The position numbers and the translations under genes are program-made. Below, one piece after another: positions 23,912-42,873 of a stretch of DNA of 64,000 bases. The stretch spans positions 40,035,098-40,099,097 of the forward strand of contig CM069449.1 in assembly GCA_035610835.1 (NCBI GenBank), in the 5' to 3' direction. The number at the start of each line of letters is the position of its first letter. Positions within the stretch are counted from its first letter, which is position 1. This DNA comes from Ophiura sarsii (Eukaryota; Echinodermata; Ophiuroidea; Amphilepidida; Ophiuridae). A model generated the notes under the pieces. That model worked only from the letters and a program-made list of their open reading frames with translations, searched no databases and had not been told where the DNA came from.

Positions 23912-24339
23912 GAAAAACCTAGTAAGTCAAATTTTGGTGAAAATATTTGGACTTAATAGGTTTTTCCCCTTCAGTTTATCAAGTGTGTGAAACCAGGGCT
24001 TGAATTAATCGAAGGCATCATCGAAGGCAATTGCCTTCGATGCCCCACCTAGTAGCCTTGATGCCCTCAATTTCTGGCTGTTTTCACTCCATTCAAAAGT
24101 ACATAATGGCCTTGGATAAAGTTGGTGCCCTTTCAAATTGCCTGCCCTTTTTACTTTTATTTCAAGGCCTGTGTCAAACTCTTCCCTGTTGGCAGTTTTA
24201 CATCTGGAAGAACCTAGTATATCAGAGTTAAGTCTGTATACTGATCTGGAAAAACCTAGCAATTCAACTTGGGAACAGTTTTCCTTTGTTTTCTCAAATT
24301 TGCGTTCAACAGACTTACTAGGTTTTTCCAGATTACAGG
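23912..24339. mobile_element. TIR element interrupted by a hAT MITE
   Basis: The left end CCTGTAATGTGGAAAAACCT and the right end AGGTTTTTCCAGATTACAGG pair over about 28 bp. Internal copies of GGAAAAACCTAG in both orientations suggest subterminal repeats. The 178-bp hAT MITE 23994-24171 with its own target duplication lies inside, so this element is the older of the two. Confidence 0.75.
23994..24171. mobile_element. hAT MITE, 8-bp target duplication
   Basis: TIRs CAGGGCTTGAATTAA and TTATTTCAAGGCCTG are flanked by TGTGAAAC and TGTCAAAC (7 of 8). The body includes GAAGGCAATTGCCTTCG and GATGCCCCACCTAG. The element is the same family as 59954-60141. Confidence 0.9.
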
Positions 24340-24463
24340 AGATACGCAGACCAAAGCTAGTACACACACATGTATTCATTCGTTGGCCAAACCATATACT
24401 GCACTATTAAACGTAACACTTTTTTCAAGAAATACATTTTCACATACAGATTTATAAGTCTAC

Positions 24464-24700
24464 TAGGGGTAGGAAAAAATGAGATTGTAGGAAAAAAACC
24501 TGTTATCTAGAGGTAGAAAAAAACACCAAGATTCCCTACGTTATTGAGGGTAGGAAAAAACAAAGATTGTTTTTTTTTTCCTGCCCCTATATGTTATTTA
24601 GGGGTAGGGAAAAAACAAGATTGCAGGTGTTTTTTGCACCCCATATGTTATCTAGGGGTAGGAAAAAACCAAGATTACTGTTTTCTTCCGCCCCCTAGTT
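24464..24700. repeat. tandem repeat, ~46-54 bp, five units
   Basis: Units begin with GGGGTAGG(G)AAAAAA followed by AAGATTG and a C-rich TGCCCC or CACCCC end. They are spaced 46-54 bp apart. Each unit contains a possible fold-back of the TAGGGG word. Confidence 0.7.
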
Positions 24701-25218
24701 AATACCATATTAATCAATATTATGACATTTCACCAAATTAGAAATATTGAAGTGTTTTCTTCACAAAGAAACACTTTTCAGAAAATTGGTGGAGCAATAA
24801 GCTGGAAGTCAAATCCAAGTAGTGCATACAACAGATCTCAATGTGATGTGTTTTTTGTGTGCATCAGATAGAACAGTATGTGATCATGCGACCGATAAAT
24901 TGTACACATTATGATGGTAAAATGCTTTGGAAATTTGACATTTCACATAGAGTTTTGGATTTCATAACATGTTTTTTTCCCCAGAAATTTGTGCTCTAAA
25001 TACTGTCTCTAGTTTAATGTATCATTTTAACTAATTATGGTTTATCCACCAGTATCAGAAGGAAAACTGGAGAGATGAGAGTCATATGCAAATTAAAGAT
25101 GGATTACAATCAGAAACTGCCTTGTTTGTATAAACGAGCACAACATAATGGATTCAGGTCTTCAATGGCAGTTAAGTGTGGTTTTTTTTGAGAATGAAGC
25201 AAAGATACAATTCTATCT

Positions 25219-25571
25219 CAGGGGTAGAATTTCGGTGTGAATCTGCGAATTGATTCGCGTGAAGATTTGCGTAAAATCACTACAGCGTGAATCCAGGTGG
25301 ATTCGCGCAAAATAACTAACTTTTTTTAAAACTTTTTCTCTTCTTTTTCCCAAGTCCAAAACAGGACCTTAGATGTCTGGTATTTGACCCTCAGTCAACA
25401 AGTCGAATTTGGAAGTTGTGCATGCTTAAAGCCTTATTCTTGATATTATTTTCATTTATTTCACAATGATCCATGGATTCTCATAATTGGCGAGAATCCA
25501 TGGATTCTCGCAAAATCCTTCCGCGAGAATCCTAACGGATTTGCGCGGTTGGTTACGAAATTCTACCCCTG
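25219..25571. mobile_element. hAT-like MITE
   Basis: A perfect 16-bp TIR is formed by CAGGGGTAGAATTTCG at the left and its complement CGAAATTCTACCCCTG at the right. The 353-bp body holds repeated GAATCC/GGATTC and TTCGCG words. The flanks do not show a clean 8-bp duplication. Confidence 0.8.
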
Positions 25572-25589
25572 CTGTCCCTTTAAGAAAAT

Positions 25590-25690
25590 GGGGAATAATT
25601 ATGTTATACCCTACACATTGTACCATTCATACTCTTTTTGGAATAAAGTGTATTATAATATAGAGTGTGGAGGGTATTCAGAATTGTGCC
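25590..25690. repeat. fold-back repeat related to 30310-30405
   Basis: AATTATGTTATACCCTACAC is followed by a complement ending GGGTATTCAGAATT. The same arm words recur at 30310-30405. Confidence 0.6.
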
Positions 25691-26750
25691 TGCAAATGTT
25701 TGAGTAGTAAAGATAACACCTAATAAATAGTCACATGTTTACAAAATACAAAGTAAAACATTTCAACAAAAAGCACATTCTGGTCAATAACCACCTTTTT
25801 ATAGGCAGATAGTTAGTTGCAATAAATAAAACCCAATGATTGAATTAAATTGAAATAGCTATAAACATACACATAATAATATAGAGAGGCTACTCTGCTC
25901 CAAAGGCACTACCTAAAGAAAAGTAATGTCAGCCTACTGACCGCAGGAAAGGTAATATCAGCCTACACTACCTCAGGAAAAGTTATGTCAGCCCAGTGTT
26001 GTACTCACTCTATTTCACTTTTGAAATTCACCATTAAGAACATTTTACTCAAAGAGTAAAAAATATTGTAAATAAAACGTTTTAAGCGCAATTAAGAAGT
26101 TACAGTTATTCTTGAATGATTTATTAACAGACAAAACCTAAAATTTCATGTAAAAATTGTGTCTGGTTTCAGCCAGGAAACTTAAAATGTCATAATTGTC
26201 GTAATATAACAAAATGGCCAAGTTAAGATAAACATATGGACATATAGCACAGGAAATTACTGTTATTTTCATTATCAATGTCAAATAATTGTAATTGTAT
26301 GCGGGATTTACAATTACATTACAATTTGTCATTTTATTAAATATGTAATTAGTTTAAAAAGATATTCAAAATATGCACAATTTGTATGCACTATAATACA
26401 TAATTATTAATATTATGTAAGCATTGCAAATATTTGGTACAAGAAAAATGAAATATGGTAAGGAAGTGCATACCGTATTTCGTAAAACATTCTAACAAAT
26501 TCACTTTGAGAAGTAATGGTTCCCTATTCACTTTTGACATTTTCAAATCTCATAGCCACGTGAATGAATCAAGTTAAACTGTTATGTAATGGTATCTACT
26601 TGTAAATTCCATTCTACTTAATAAATAAAAAGTGTACAAATAAATAGGTATGTGGGGATAAATACATGTACATAATTATGTAGACTGTGAATTCTTCTCT
26701 CCATCACTGCAATGACATTGTCCCTGTTAGAGTGTTCAATATGCAGACCT

Positions 26751-26977
26751 ATTTGTGACCATCCGCCACAAATGGGATGTAAAGTCGGCCAGAACATTTT
26801 TTTGAGAGATTGATCAGAAGAATTCTTCTTAAAATCAGCTTTACATTGCATGTTAAATAGGCAGTACAAATCAATAAATCCATTAAGAATTCCTTTGTTT
26901 ATTGAAATGTTCATTGTGTCATATCTCAGTTCATGCTCTGCCGACTTTACAGCCCTTTGTGCTGGATGGTCACATTT
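26751..26977. mobile_element. MITE with ~38-bp imperfect TIR
   Basis: The left arm ATTTGTGACCATCCGCCACA and right-arm complement AAATGTGACCATCCAGCACA continue through GTAAAGTCGGC in both. The body has no coding content. Confidence 0.75.
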
Positions 26978-27318
26978 GTGCTGATGAGCTGCGACCCAAT
27001 CAAATGCCGTCCTTTACTGGTACGTCGCACAAAATAAGCGCAGGTCACTAACGGAGAACCAAGTACCTCTGCGTAAACATTAGTGATTGCTGTATAATGC
27101 CTATCAATTTTGATCAGCAAAACAATTTGTGTAATGCCACGAACGCATGGCGTATTTGCACAACGCAGTAGTTACGCAAACTGGTGGGTGGTTTGCTTCC
27201 ATGTGTTTTTCCATCAGATTGATCAATTTGTAATGGGTGAAGCATGGTTAATTTGCTGTGAAGTGTAACATTTTAAAATATGTAAGTAACGTCTGTACCA
27301 TAAATAACCATTGAATCA

Positions 27319-27477
27319 GGATAATGACTTTGATCAGTTGTTTTGTCAGTAACTGTGAAGAATCAATATTTTACTTAAGGACCTCGGAATTTCCCTAATG
27401 CAATTCCTCGGTTTCAAAGCGAAAATGTTTTGTTTCTTCGCAGTTACCTCTAAACAACTGATACACGGTCATTATCC
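27319..27477. mobile_element. short MITE with ~44-bp TIR
   Basis: The left arm GGATAATGACTTTGATCAGT and the complement of the right arm GGATAATGACCGTGTATCAG continue to a shared GAAGAA. A fragment of the right arm (CCTCTAAACAACTGATACAC) recurs at 42412-42433. Confidence 0.75.
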
Positions 27478-28144
27478 TTTAAACATGAGTCGGAGTCACC
27501 AAGATTGATTTTGAGGTATAACCAAACAAAGGATGGAAATTCTTTTGTTTTTTATTGTTTTGAATACCACTCAATTGCTAATAACTTAAAAAATTAAGCG
27601 TCCGTTTAAAACAGGGTTTTGTGCAAAATGTAGAAAATGGTGATATTTTCAACGTTAGACTCCATTTTGCTCGATCACATCACAAATGATCTGAAGACAA
27701 GACCCATCTTGCTACATGTAGCTACACCTCGGCGATGTTTTACTTGATTGTATTGGGTATATGCAATGCTACATTTTGCAGAAAACTCCATTATACAATG
27801 TAAATGGACACTTAATTACAAAGATGCATCACTCCTTCATTTCGATACATCAGAAGCAATATTCCCAACTTCCTGTACATGTTGCTTGATCACATCACAT
27901 AATGCATTCATTGTGGCACAAAATCAACCTCATTTCTTGTAAAAAAAATATAAAGCATTTTACTTTTATGAAATACAGTTTTTAAGGCAGGGCAAAGGAT
28001 GACATACATTGCAGTCTTTGGATCTTATTATCATACATACTGATTGCAAACTGTTTCACTTATAAGGTGAGATAATAATAAGCATGTATCATTGTACTTC
28101 CTAGGGCCTCTTGCACCATGAAAGGACAAATAGGGAATACGTAA

Positions 28145-28990
28145 GTGTCACCTCTTAGGTGTCATTCCCATCAGTGTCACCACATAAGAGTCAAACTTCA
28201 AATATTTTTGATCAATATGGCTATTCTTACACAGCTGTAAACATATCACCACAGGTGTCGCCCTATAGGTAGGGTTCGGCAGAATCCGTGATTTTTTAAG
28301 GCAAAATCCATGGGCAATTTGTGTAAAATCCGTGATTTCCGTGATTAGTGTGATTTCAAGCAAAACCGAGATCAAACCGTGGGGAATGACACGTGAAATC
28401 CGCGCGGTCATATTTTAGGCACTCAATTACAAATATCTATTACTCAAGGGACATTAGTAAATAAATAAGTGTGAGATTGGAATAAACATACGAGGTAAAA
28501 AACAATAACAAGGAAAGGGCGATATAAAAAAATCAAGCTGTGTAGTTCTCTAAAATGCCTCAATTCGGATAATTTGTGATTCTTATCATCAAATGAAACT
28601 GTAAAAATCAGCTTGTTGGACAATTACCGCAGCTGAAATAGCCTTTCTGCGAGTTAACGGTACAATTTCCCAAATCCGTGATAAAGTATAAAATCCGTGA
28701 ACAGATTCTGCCGAACCCCTACAACAGCTGTTAACATAACATCCATGATGGTGTCACCACATCTGTGTCACTCCATGAGTGTCAATCATCACATATCATT
28801 TAGCAATGACTACTTTCTCATACAAAGATGACACCCCATCCCATCACCATGATAGCATCACCACACAGGTGTCACTCCATTGGTGTCAATCTTCAAGTGT
28901 TATTTGACAATGCTACTTCCCCATACAAAGATAACACCACATAAGTGTCATCCCTTAGGCTTCACCTGTGTCAATGCAATACTCTTCCCC
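28145..28990. repeat. GTGTCACC-rich minisatellite
   Basis: Degenerate units built on CACCACA.(A/G)GTGTCA(C/T)TCC and CATACAAAGAT(A/G)ACACC recur on both sides of an inserted MITE (28270-28721). Longer units of about 110 bp are seen at 28790 and 28910. Confidence 0.65.
28270..28721. mobile_element. MITE inserted in minisatellite
   Basis: TIRs TAGGGTTCGGCAGAATC and GATTCTGCCGAACCCCTA pair with one indel. Inside, AAATCCGTGAT recurs several times. The target duplication is unclear. Confidence 0.75.
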
Positions 28991-29024
28991 GTATAGATGT
29001 CACCGTATCACCATTTGGCAAATC

Positions 29025-34973
<5,949 letters not shown>

Positions 34974-35102
34974 CTGTGAAAATGTAAAATGAAAAAAATA
35001 TATAAGTCATTAATCTACATACAATGTCTTTTTCATTTTCTCCAAATCAAGAAAATAATTAAATACACAATATACAGCATTCCTTAATCCAGGTTTTTTT
35101 GT

Positions 35103-35332
35103 ATATAAAGCGCAAATGTGAACAATAGCCCAACAGACATTAACAAGGTTAATGACTAGAGTGATTAAAAATCAAACTGGTAACTCTCGAAAGAGAGCTC
35201 TGAAAGGCCAATCAATTGGTTCACTGCAACTCAGAAAATATGCATAAAACAAGACACACAAATGGGCAGAGGTTAAAAATGCCAATGAAAGTGACATAAT
35301 AATAATAAGATAAAAGCCCAAACATAGAGAAC
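35103..35332. repeat. dispersed repeat, direct copy at 45115-45344
   Basis: Both 230-bp copies run from TATAAAG.GCAAATGTGAAC through CCAATCAATTGGTTCACTGC to CCAAACATAGAGAA with modest divergence. No TIR or tRNA-like box is evident; possibly a SINE-like or MITE fragment. Confidence 0.8.
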
Positions 35333-36044
35333 CGGTCTCTTCCTTTCAATAGGAAAAGAAAATACCACCAGATTTTTATTTAATTCCAAGGCATTTACTA
35401 ACCCTGGATCTCCTTCATGATAAATCTACTACAACAGAAGATCATTTTTAGCATTGTACTGTAATTCTTATCCAAACAACAAAAATATGTCAGGCTAATT
35501 ATTACGATTGAAATTACAATGGGAAGGAATTTCTTTGAATTGTTACCTTCGAAAATCCACGTGAGAATCTGACAAGATAAAATATATTCGTAAAGTATGA
35601 TACATTTATCCTTGATATCTTTTCAGCCTTGTATAGGCTCTGATTCGGATCAAAATCTTAAAAATATGCCCACTTACGTATGTAAATTTATATGAGCAAT
35701 CAATCTGGAGTTACTGGTATCTATGTATACCTATGTGAATTTGTGAAATGGTTTTAATTCTTTACTATGTATGGATTAGCTGAACAACAAGACTGAAAAA
35801 CAGGCCTTGACATTTTTTTTGATTTCCCAGCAAGCTAATCCAAATTTCCCTCAAAAATGGAAGATGTTCCACTATTTCTCATGTATTTCTTTATATGGAA
35901 GAGCAACATTTCCCTCCAAATGTCAACATTTCCAGCAAGGAACTTCCCAATTTGCCCATTTATTCCATGCTGCTGAAAAAGCTGAAAAGACTGACAATAT
36001 TAGAGAATATGGGATTTAGTGGCTTTTATTGGCTTGTTGGCAAA

Positions 36045-36299
36045 ACTGTAAAACCAGAAATGTTTGCATGTTTAAAATGTCACTAATCAGCAATACTGGC
36101 CTTATTCATGGCATGAAACATTGCGCAAAGTAAATATTGTGCAACTTTGCAATGCGGAGTTCCTTTAGTATACCCTGCAATGCACTGCTTACAAGGTAGG
36201 TAGATTGGAAATATTTGTATCATGAAATGTTGGCGAAAAAGTGTTCCTCGTGACATTAGCGAAATTTAAATGCACGCAAACATTTCTGGTTTTAAAGTA
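36045..36299. mobile_element. MITE of ACTGTAAAACCAG family
   Basis: AACTGTAAAACCAGAAATGT and a complement ending ACATTTCTGGTTTTAAAGT form the ends. It shares its body words (GCGAAATTTAAATGCAC, CAATGCACTGCT) with 37467-37669. Confidence 0.8.
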
Positions 36300-37466
36300 A
36301 CCTCACAACAATACAAGTATAAAAGCTAGGATCTGTGACTGTGAGATGGCTATGAAATACAGACCCTCTACACAGGCGAAAATCTCCTACAGTAGAAATG
36401 CACACAAATAATAAAATTCCAGATTCATCCTTACAAGTTCAAACACCTCTTTTGCAGTAAAATAGTAAATCCAAGTTCCACAAAATATCTATACACACAT
36501 GAAGGCTGTTGTCATGTCCAGCTGTATTTATATGGCATACTCTATAGTACACCTGCCTATTAAAAGTTGATTAATTCACTTCACTGATTCTATAGGCCAA
36601 AGTTAAAATAAAGATTGTGTTGCTCATGACATAAAAGTTACACAAAAATGAAACGGTTGATCTGTCATTTTTCAACACACATGAAATCATAAAAACAATA
36701 CCATACAACAATGATACGTCAATCGGCTTTAAAGTGTGCTTTGTTTATTTATTTGTATTTTTGAATTTTCTTCAAGCAAAATAATAGTTTTAAAAATGTT
36801 TGCAATATCAAAATTCTCAAAAGGTAAACATTATTTATGAAATTTGATAAACTGAAAATGGGAATTCCATTTTGGATGTTTTTATTGCCATTTTGAATTT
36901 TTTTGAAATTTGTGTAATATTTTGAAATTAATTTATCTTTTTATCGAGATCATGGGCTAGTAGTAAAAAAGAACACCCCTATACATGTACAACTTATTTT
37001 CTTCTTACACACCGACTGTGAAACTATCCTATCAAAAGTTCACACAGAGTATCTTGTAATATGTTTGAATAGCTTAACCACATGGAAGAATTAGAAGGAC
37101 ACTGTCCGTTGAAGCATACATAAAGCCTTTTGGTTGTCAAATATTGTGAAATGAGAAAGTCAGTCAGTGATCACTGCTGCTAATTACATGGGGTGTATGA
37201 TTATTACACACTGTAGGAGCTCTACACTGACCAGTTCAATATCTTAAAGCTGTCCTGCATTAATAGTTCAGTCTAAATCCTCATTGTTGTTGGTCAACAT
37301 TATGTTTTTTTCTGCATTATCATTTTGGTTTAAATCCTTTTTATGGGTCAAACATGTCTTTTCTGCATAATCATTTAAATCCGATTTAAAACCAATTAAA
37401 TCCGTTATGCGAGTGGACATGTTAATTCTTGCGTAGAATCTGTGCCCAACACATGTTAAATAGTCA
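36300..37466. other. intergenic, nothing recognised
   Basis: AT-rich with no supported feature. Confidence 0.5.
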
Positions 37467-37669
37467 TACTGTAAAACCAGAAATGTTTGTGAGTTTAAAG
37501 TTTCACAAATTATGTACTGGCCTAATTTAAAGATTTTGTGAACGTAACTTTGCAATGCACTGCTACAAGGAGGATTGGAAATATTTAGGGCATGACCCTT
37601 TCATGAGTATGCGTTCCTCACAAAAGTAGCGAAATTTAAATGCACACAAATATTTCTGGTTTTACAGTA
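37467..37669. mobile_element. MITE of ACTGTAAAACCAG family
   Basis: Perfect ends TACTGTAAAACCAGAAAT and ATTTCTGGTTTTACAGTA enclose 203 bp. It is the better-preserved sibling of 36045-36299. Confidence 0.85.
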
Positions 37670-37918
37670 CCCGTTATGAATCGCACTTTAGAACTATTTT
37701 AATTTTGTACGTAAAATTCAACAAATAGAGAATAAAAACAGGACTATCAGCGGAGAAAAACGGGTCAAATTCCAGAAAAAATGCCGGGTCTGCGCACCAG
37801 TGCTGGCAATCAACTGGGTCGCCTGCGTGAAGTCCCACCCCTTACATTTAACAAAGGCACAAAGTCAGCTACGAAAATCTTTTCCTTTCACATATGATAG
37901 CCTGCCTGATCGCGCCAT

Positions 37919-38001
37919 GAGATAAACTGAGAAGCATGGTACCAGCATAAACTGAGGAAGCACGGTACCAGCATAAACTGAGGAAGCACGGTACCAGCAC
38001 C
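37919..38001. repeat. 27-bp tandem repeat, three units
   Basis: ATAAACTGAGGAAGCACGGT followed by ACCAGC repeats three times, the first with AGAAGCATGGT. It abuts the non-LTR fragment that follows. Confidence 0.85.
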
Positions 38002-38034
38002 TAAACTAGCCACACAAACTTGTCAAGAGCCTGA

Positions 38035-38430
38035 GAAATAAACCATGGAGAGAGGTTGAAGATCCTCAAGCTCTATCCGTTGGAAGTAAGGAGAAAAAGA
38101 GGAGACCTCATTCAAGTCTTTAAAATCCTCAACGGACTGGAAGACATAAGCCCACAGGAGCTTTTCACCATTTTGCACAACACCGGAACAAGGGGGCACA
38201 GGTTCAAACTCTTCAAAAGCAACTGACAAAAGGATTGGAATTACGGAATCATTTCTTCTCTCACAGCGTGTCATGGATGTATGGAACAAACTCCCTCCAT
38301 CAGTTGTCAATGCAAAATCTGCAAACCAATTCAAGAACCAACTAGACACATTTTGGTCTTAATGGATATGGGGATCTAAAAGGTTAACGCCTATAATTCT
38401 TTACCCATCAAAGTGTAGTAGTAGTAGTAG
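38035..38430 (+). mobile_element. 3' fragment of a non-LTR retrotransposon (CR1/L2-like)
   Basis: A translated stretch reads LKILKLYPLEVRRKRGDLIQ, VFKILNGLEDIS and GTRGHRFKLFKSN, then meets a stop at about 38226. After frame changes the frame resumes at about 38270 with VMDVWNKLPPSVVNAKSANQ and ends FKNQLDTFWS plus stop near 38362. This is the conserved C-terminal tail of CR1/L2-type RT proteins. A (GTA)n-like 3' tail lies at 38415-38431. The copy is strongly 5' truncated and broken by at least one stop and two frame changes. Confidence 0.85.
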
Positions 38431-40182
38431 GTGTTTAGTATTTCTTAGTTATTATAGTGATTACTCATATTTAGTTTACTCTTTGCAGTTTAGAGTTTAA
38501 AATAATCTTACCAAAGTCAAAAAAAAACCCAAAAAATCTGATCGTTGGAAAGATAGATATGCCTATGCCATCCAACGAAGATATGCAAAAGAGAAATTTC
38601 ACAACAGCAATCTGGATTTGGTTGTTGAGTAGGGAAAGTTTTCTCCCTTTCTCAACCACCTCGCCATGACGAAAAGATAAGTTCTTGCCATCCCCTCGAC
38701 CTTATGAACTTAAGAAATGTAACTTTGGTGCCATCATCAATCTTACAGTTCAAAGTTGTATCACAAACTATCAAACTTTATATATTCCACTATTAATCAT
38801 ACCTACCTAATTCAATTCCAAGCTAATAATGAAAAATTTCCTTCTGCAACACACATGTGTCAACTAGCTGTCAAGTTGTGCTTCAGTTTCAATAGCATTA
38901 AAGTCCATTAGTCAATGCATGCAGTCCATAGCACAGCAAAAATCAAAAGAATGACAAACACATGGCAATATACTCCACTGCCACTATTTTAACTCAATAC
39001 GATGTACAGACAAGCATAACTTACCTAGTATTTTATACTTCATTGACTTGAACACACTACACACATTTCCAATATTAACCACCCCCTATACATGCACATA
39101 GCAATAACAATAATCCACCAAAATGTTGTGAAAATATCTCAGGATAATATCTTCAAGCAAGTATGGTCTACCTGGTACAAAGTGTTGCTGGGTTAAATTG
39201 GCTATGTAGCCCAAATTGGGTGGGGAAGTTACTTTACTATCGATTTCAATGGAGCAAGATTTTATAAAAAGGTAGCCCAAATGGGCTTATAAGATGTGTG
39301 TTTAGTTAATAGTTGATCAGGCTGAAAGGTTTTACCGCAATTAGATTGATGCTATATGGGGATTACTGATTTCTGTCAGAGTGTTGCTAAATTTATAATC
39401 CAACCAAAATAAAACAGTGTTACCAGGAATATAGCCAATTATCACTTGGGGAATTATCATGGCAGGTAATACTATTACTAATACATAGGACCTGCCATGG
39501 AATTATGAACCTTTGGATTCTTAAAAAATATCAATTTAGGCACAAAAAAGAAAAGAAAACAAGTTTGATATCGTCCCCTCCTATATCCTTTATTGGGTCC
39601 TCTGTAGATATTTTTAAAATTATTTCTTCATTTCAGTCATACCTTTTTTCTTTCTTTTTTGGTGGTGACCAACCTCTCCGAACCATGAAATAAAAACAAT
39701 TAAAGGTGCTCAAAGTCAAAGGTTCACAAAGTTTATCGCTAATGATTTTGAGCTAAAAAGTAAAAAAGCACAAAAGATCTTCCACCTTCATATTTGTTTG
39801 AGAAAGTCTGGATGCTTAACTTTTTTCATTTGCCTTATGATACAGTTTTCCACTGAAGACTTTAAAGAAACACCCCCCCCCCCCATAAAAAATCCCTTTT
39901 TTCCACAGATATGAGATATCAGTAGCCCAATCAAGCTTAAAATAGTACAACCTGGCAACATCAATCAACTAGACCTTCACTTTGTAGTCTGGTCTCACAA
40001 CAGTCTAACTATTTTGAAGTCAATATTTAACCCCCTAAGGTCACTGAAGGTTACTTACACCAGCCAACAATAAAAACTATACAATTCCCTAAATAATAAA
40101 AACTATTCAATTCTTAAATAAAAACACAATCCATTCTCACTCTCTGCACACAATTTGACAATGACCTCATGTAAATAGAAGC
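38431..40182. other. intergenic, nothing recognised
   Basis: No coding-quality frame or clear repeat pair. Confidence 0.5.
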
Positions 40183-40190
40183 TGTATAAT

Positions 40191-40577
40191 CCAGGGGGGG
40201 CACTGACATTGGAAAAGGGTATAGGTATGTGCCGCGCTGAAGACCCCCTTTTTCACCCTCTGCTGCTAGCTCTTATGACCCTCCTTTTGAGCCTGCATCA
40301 GTTCTTAAGACCCCAATTTTATTGAAAATTCAAAAATCGCGAAAATTTGGGGTCCAAAGCCCCAATTCTTTGACAATTTTGCGTTCTAAACCAAAGAAAA
40401 ATCGAAAATTTGCGTTCTTGCTAATCAAAATTGAACTGTAGGCCAGTTCTCAAGACCTAATTTTTTGAAAAAATCAGTTCCTAAGACCCTATTTTTTTCT
40501 CATAAAATCCACTCAGTTAAGTTCTGTAGCCCCCCCCCCTTTTATAGACCCTGTGCGGCACACCCCTACCCAAAAAA

Positions 40578-40608
<31 letters not shown>

Positions 40609-40611
40609 GGG
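40191..40611 (+). mobile_element. CCCC-ended MITE with exact 8-bp duplication
   Basis: TGTATAAT flanks the unit exactly at 40183-40190 and 40612-40619. It begins CCAGGGGGGGCACTGACATT and ends with a long C run. An inverted copy lies at 42444-42873 with body words such as CACCCTCTGCTGCTAGCTCT. An 8-bp duplication fits hAT-type transposition. Confidence 0.85.
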
Positions 40612-42443
40612 TGTATAATAGGATACAGTAAAACAACAAACTTTACATGCACCAACTTTTGGGCTCTATATTAGCAGACCTGGCAACCCATTTAATCAGA
40701 TTTTAAACACACTTATGAAACAATGCTGTGCTTTACTTTTGTGTTAAAGAGTAACAAATAGTGGCCACACCCACATGCTTCTATTAGTTCATGACATCTT
40801 TTATACAAATATAATGTGATATCATGCTAGGTCAATTTTGCGTTCAGTGGCCAGTATAATTTATATACATGTACGTTGAGGCAAGGCAAAAAATAAAATA
40901 AACACAAAGTCAAATTATTTGGTTGTTCTATCCGGGCTGTTCTTCATATTTAAAATTGGAATAAAAAAGTGTTAACTGTACAAAAGAATACCTATACTTC
41001 ATTTGCCGAATTCTAGAATTTTCATTCTATAAACAAAATTGAAATGTTGGCATTTGTAAATTGTAATATGTTTTTTTGCATTTTCCCCCTCAATTTAAAT
41101 GATAAAATGTTAAAGCATTTAACAAGTGAAAAAGTCATCAGCAATATTATGTGATCCTTTTTCAAATGTTTACAATAATTTTCCTCTCTCTTATAAATGA
41201 AGTTCTACTATTAGGAAAGGCTTTCCTGGACACATAAATCTACTTTGACTGTATTTTCTGTTTAAAAACAATCACAGAACTTATCTATTTCTATTATCTA
41301 AAATCTATTTCTAGGAAAGAAATCACAGACAGAGGGCTTTGACACCAGGATACTGATGGGACCAGACCACATTTATGATCACTGGCAATTTCAGTTGTAT
41401 GTAGTTGAACATTTGGAATGGAGTTTTCTAATACCGTTTAAAGATAACCATTGCAATGTCAGGCTTAAGTAGGGCAAATGATTATATTGATTATATCTTG
41501 GCTACCTGTCAGATTAAAGGATTATCTTATTACCCTCTCAAGTGTAATCTATTGCCCTAATCCATTTAGGAAAAATGTTTGTGTATTGAATAATTATGTC
41601 AGAGAGATGTTACAACTCTCCTGTTTAGGTAGTTTTATATGCCAAATTTCAGAAAAAAATATATTTTATTTCAGAATAAATATTTATTAAATGTGATTCT
41701 CAAAACAAACAAAAACAACTTGTAGGCCTATGTGTATATGAATTAAGTTTAATTGATTTTTTCCATAAGGCGTGTGCATTTCTCTGAAACGCTTGATTCT
41801 TGCGCATTTAATTCTTTTAATCAAAAATAGGTGGGGGGGGGGGGAATATTGATAGGGTGCCATCTTTTGTTGAAACTAAGTCCAACATGTTTCAAGATGG
41901 CGATTGGCCACATACAGCAAACATGAAAGTGAAAATCCATGGGGAAGATCACATTTTAGCGAGCATAAGAGTAACAAAAATTTTACTAATTAAAAACCAT
42001 TTCAAGTGAATCTCCCCTATGAATTTGAGCAAAAAAATAAAAACTGCATTGTGCATTTGACTTTTCTGGCTTACTACTGGAAACAAACTTCTTCTTTTTT
42101 TTTGCCTAATCAATAGACCCTTTGATTTAAATAAACATATAAACATTGTATCCTATGGACGCATTCGCTGAGTTGGCGGATGCCACTGTTATAAAAGTGT
42201 ATGTACGAATAAATAAATAAATACAGCATGTCCCCAAAGTAGTTTAGTAGCTGGTACATCTCTAAGATAATGAGCAGAATAGAAATATTTATTGCAATAA
42301 AGGGAATTCATAAATTAAGATCAGAATATATTTACTTTTATACATATCCCTAATTCAAAAGCTACAGGAAATTCGTTGGTACCAAAGTGAAATGTCAACA
42401 CTTCCACAGTACCCTCTAAACAACTGATACACAGTCATTAACA
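40612..42443. other. spacer between inverted MITE copies, nothing recognised
   Basis: Only AT-rich DNA, with a G run near 41833-41845. Confidence 0.5.
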
Positions 42444-42835
42444 CGGGCGTGGGGGGCACTCAACTCTTTTTTTTTGGGGGGGGGGGGGTAGGGGTGTGCC
42501 GCCCAGGGTCTCAAAAAGGGGGCTACAGAACTGAACTGAGTGGATTTTACGACGAAAAATAGGGTTCTTAGGAACTGATTTTTTTTCCAAAAAAGTAGGT
42601 CTTGAGAACTGGCCTATATTTCAATTTGGATAAGCAAGAACGCAAATCTTCGCGATTTTTGTTGTTGTTTTAGAACGCAAAATTTCCGAAGTATTGGGGC
42701 TTTGGAATGCAAAATTTCGTGATTTTTGAATAAGAACTTATGCAGGCTCAAAAGGGGGGTCATAAGAGCTAGCAGCAGAGGGTGAAAAAGGGGGTCTTCA
42801 GCGTGGCACATACCTATACCCTTTTCCAATGTCAG

Positions 42836-42866
<31 letters not shown>

Positions 42867-42873
42867 CCCCAGG
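42444..42873 (-). mobile_element. CCCC-ended MITE, inverted copy of 40191-40611
   Basis: The unit matches the reverse complement of 40191-40611 over its full length. It is flanked by CATTAACA (42436-42443) and CATTAACC (42874-42881), 7 of 8. The C run at 42838-42865 is the former end. Confidence 0.85.

Noticed and set aside
24005..24410. Overlapping open frames on both strands
   Set aside because: They run through two nested MITEs and change register with TIR boundaries; no family likeness.
25211..25579. 8-bp target duplication for the CAGGGGTAGAATTTCG MITE
   Set aside because: Flanks TTCTATCT and CTGTCCCT agree at only half the positions.
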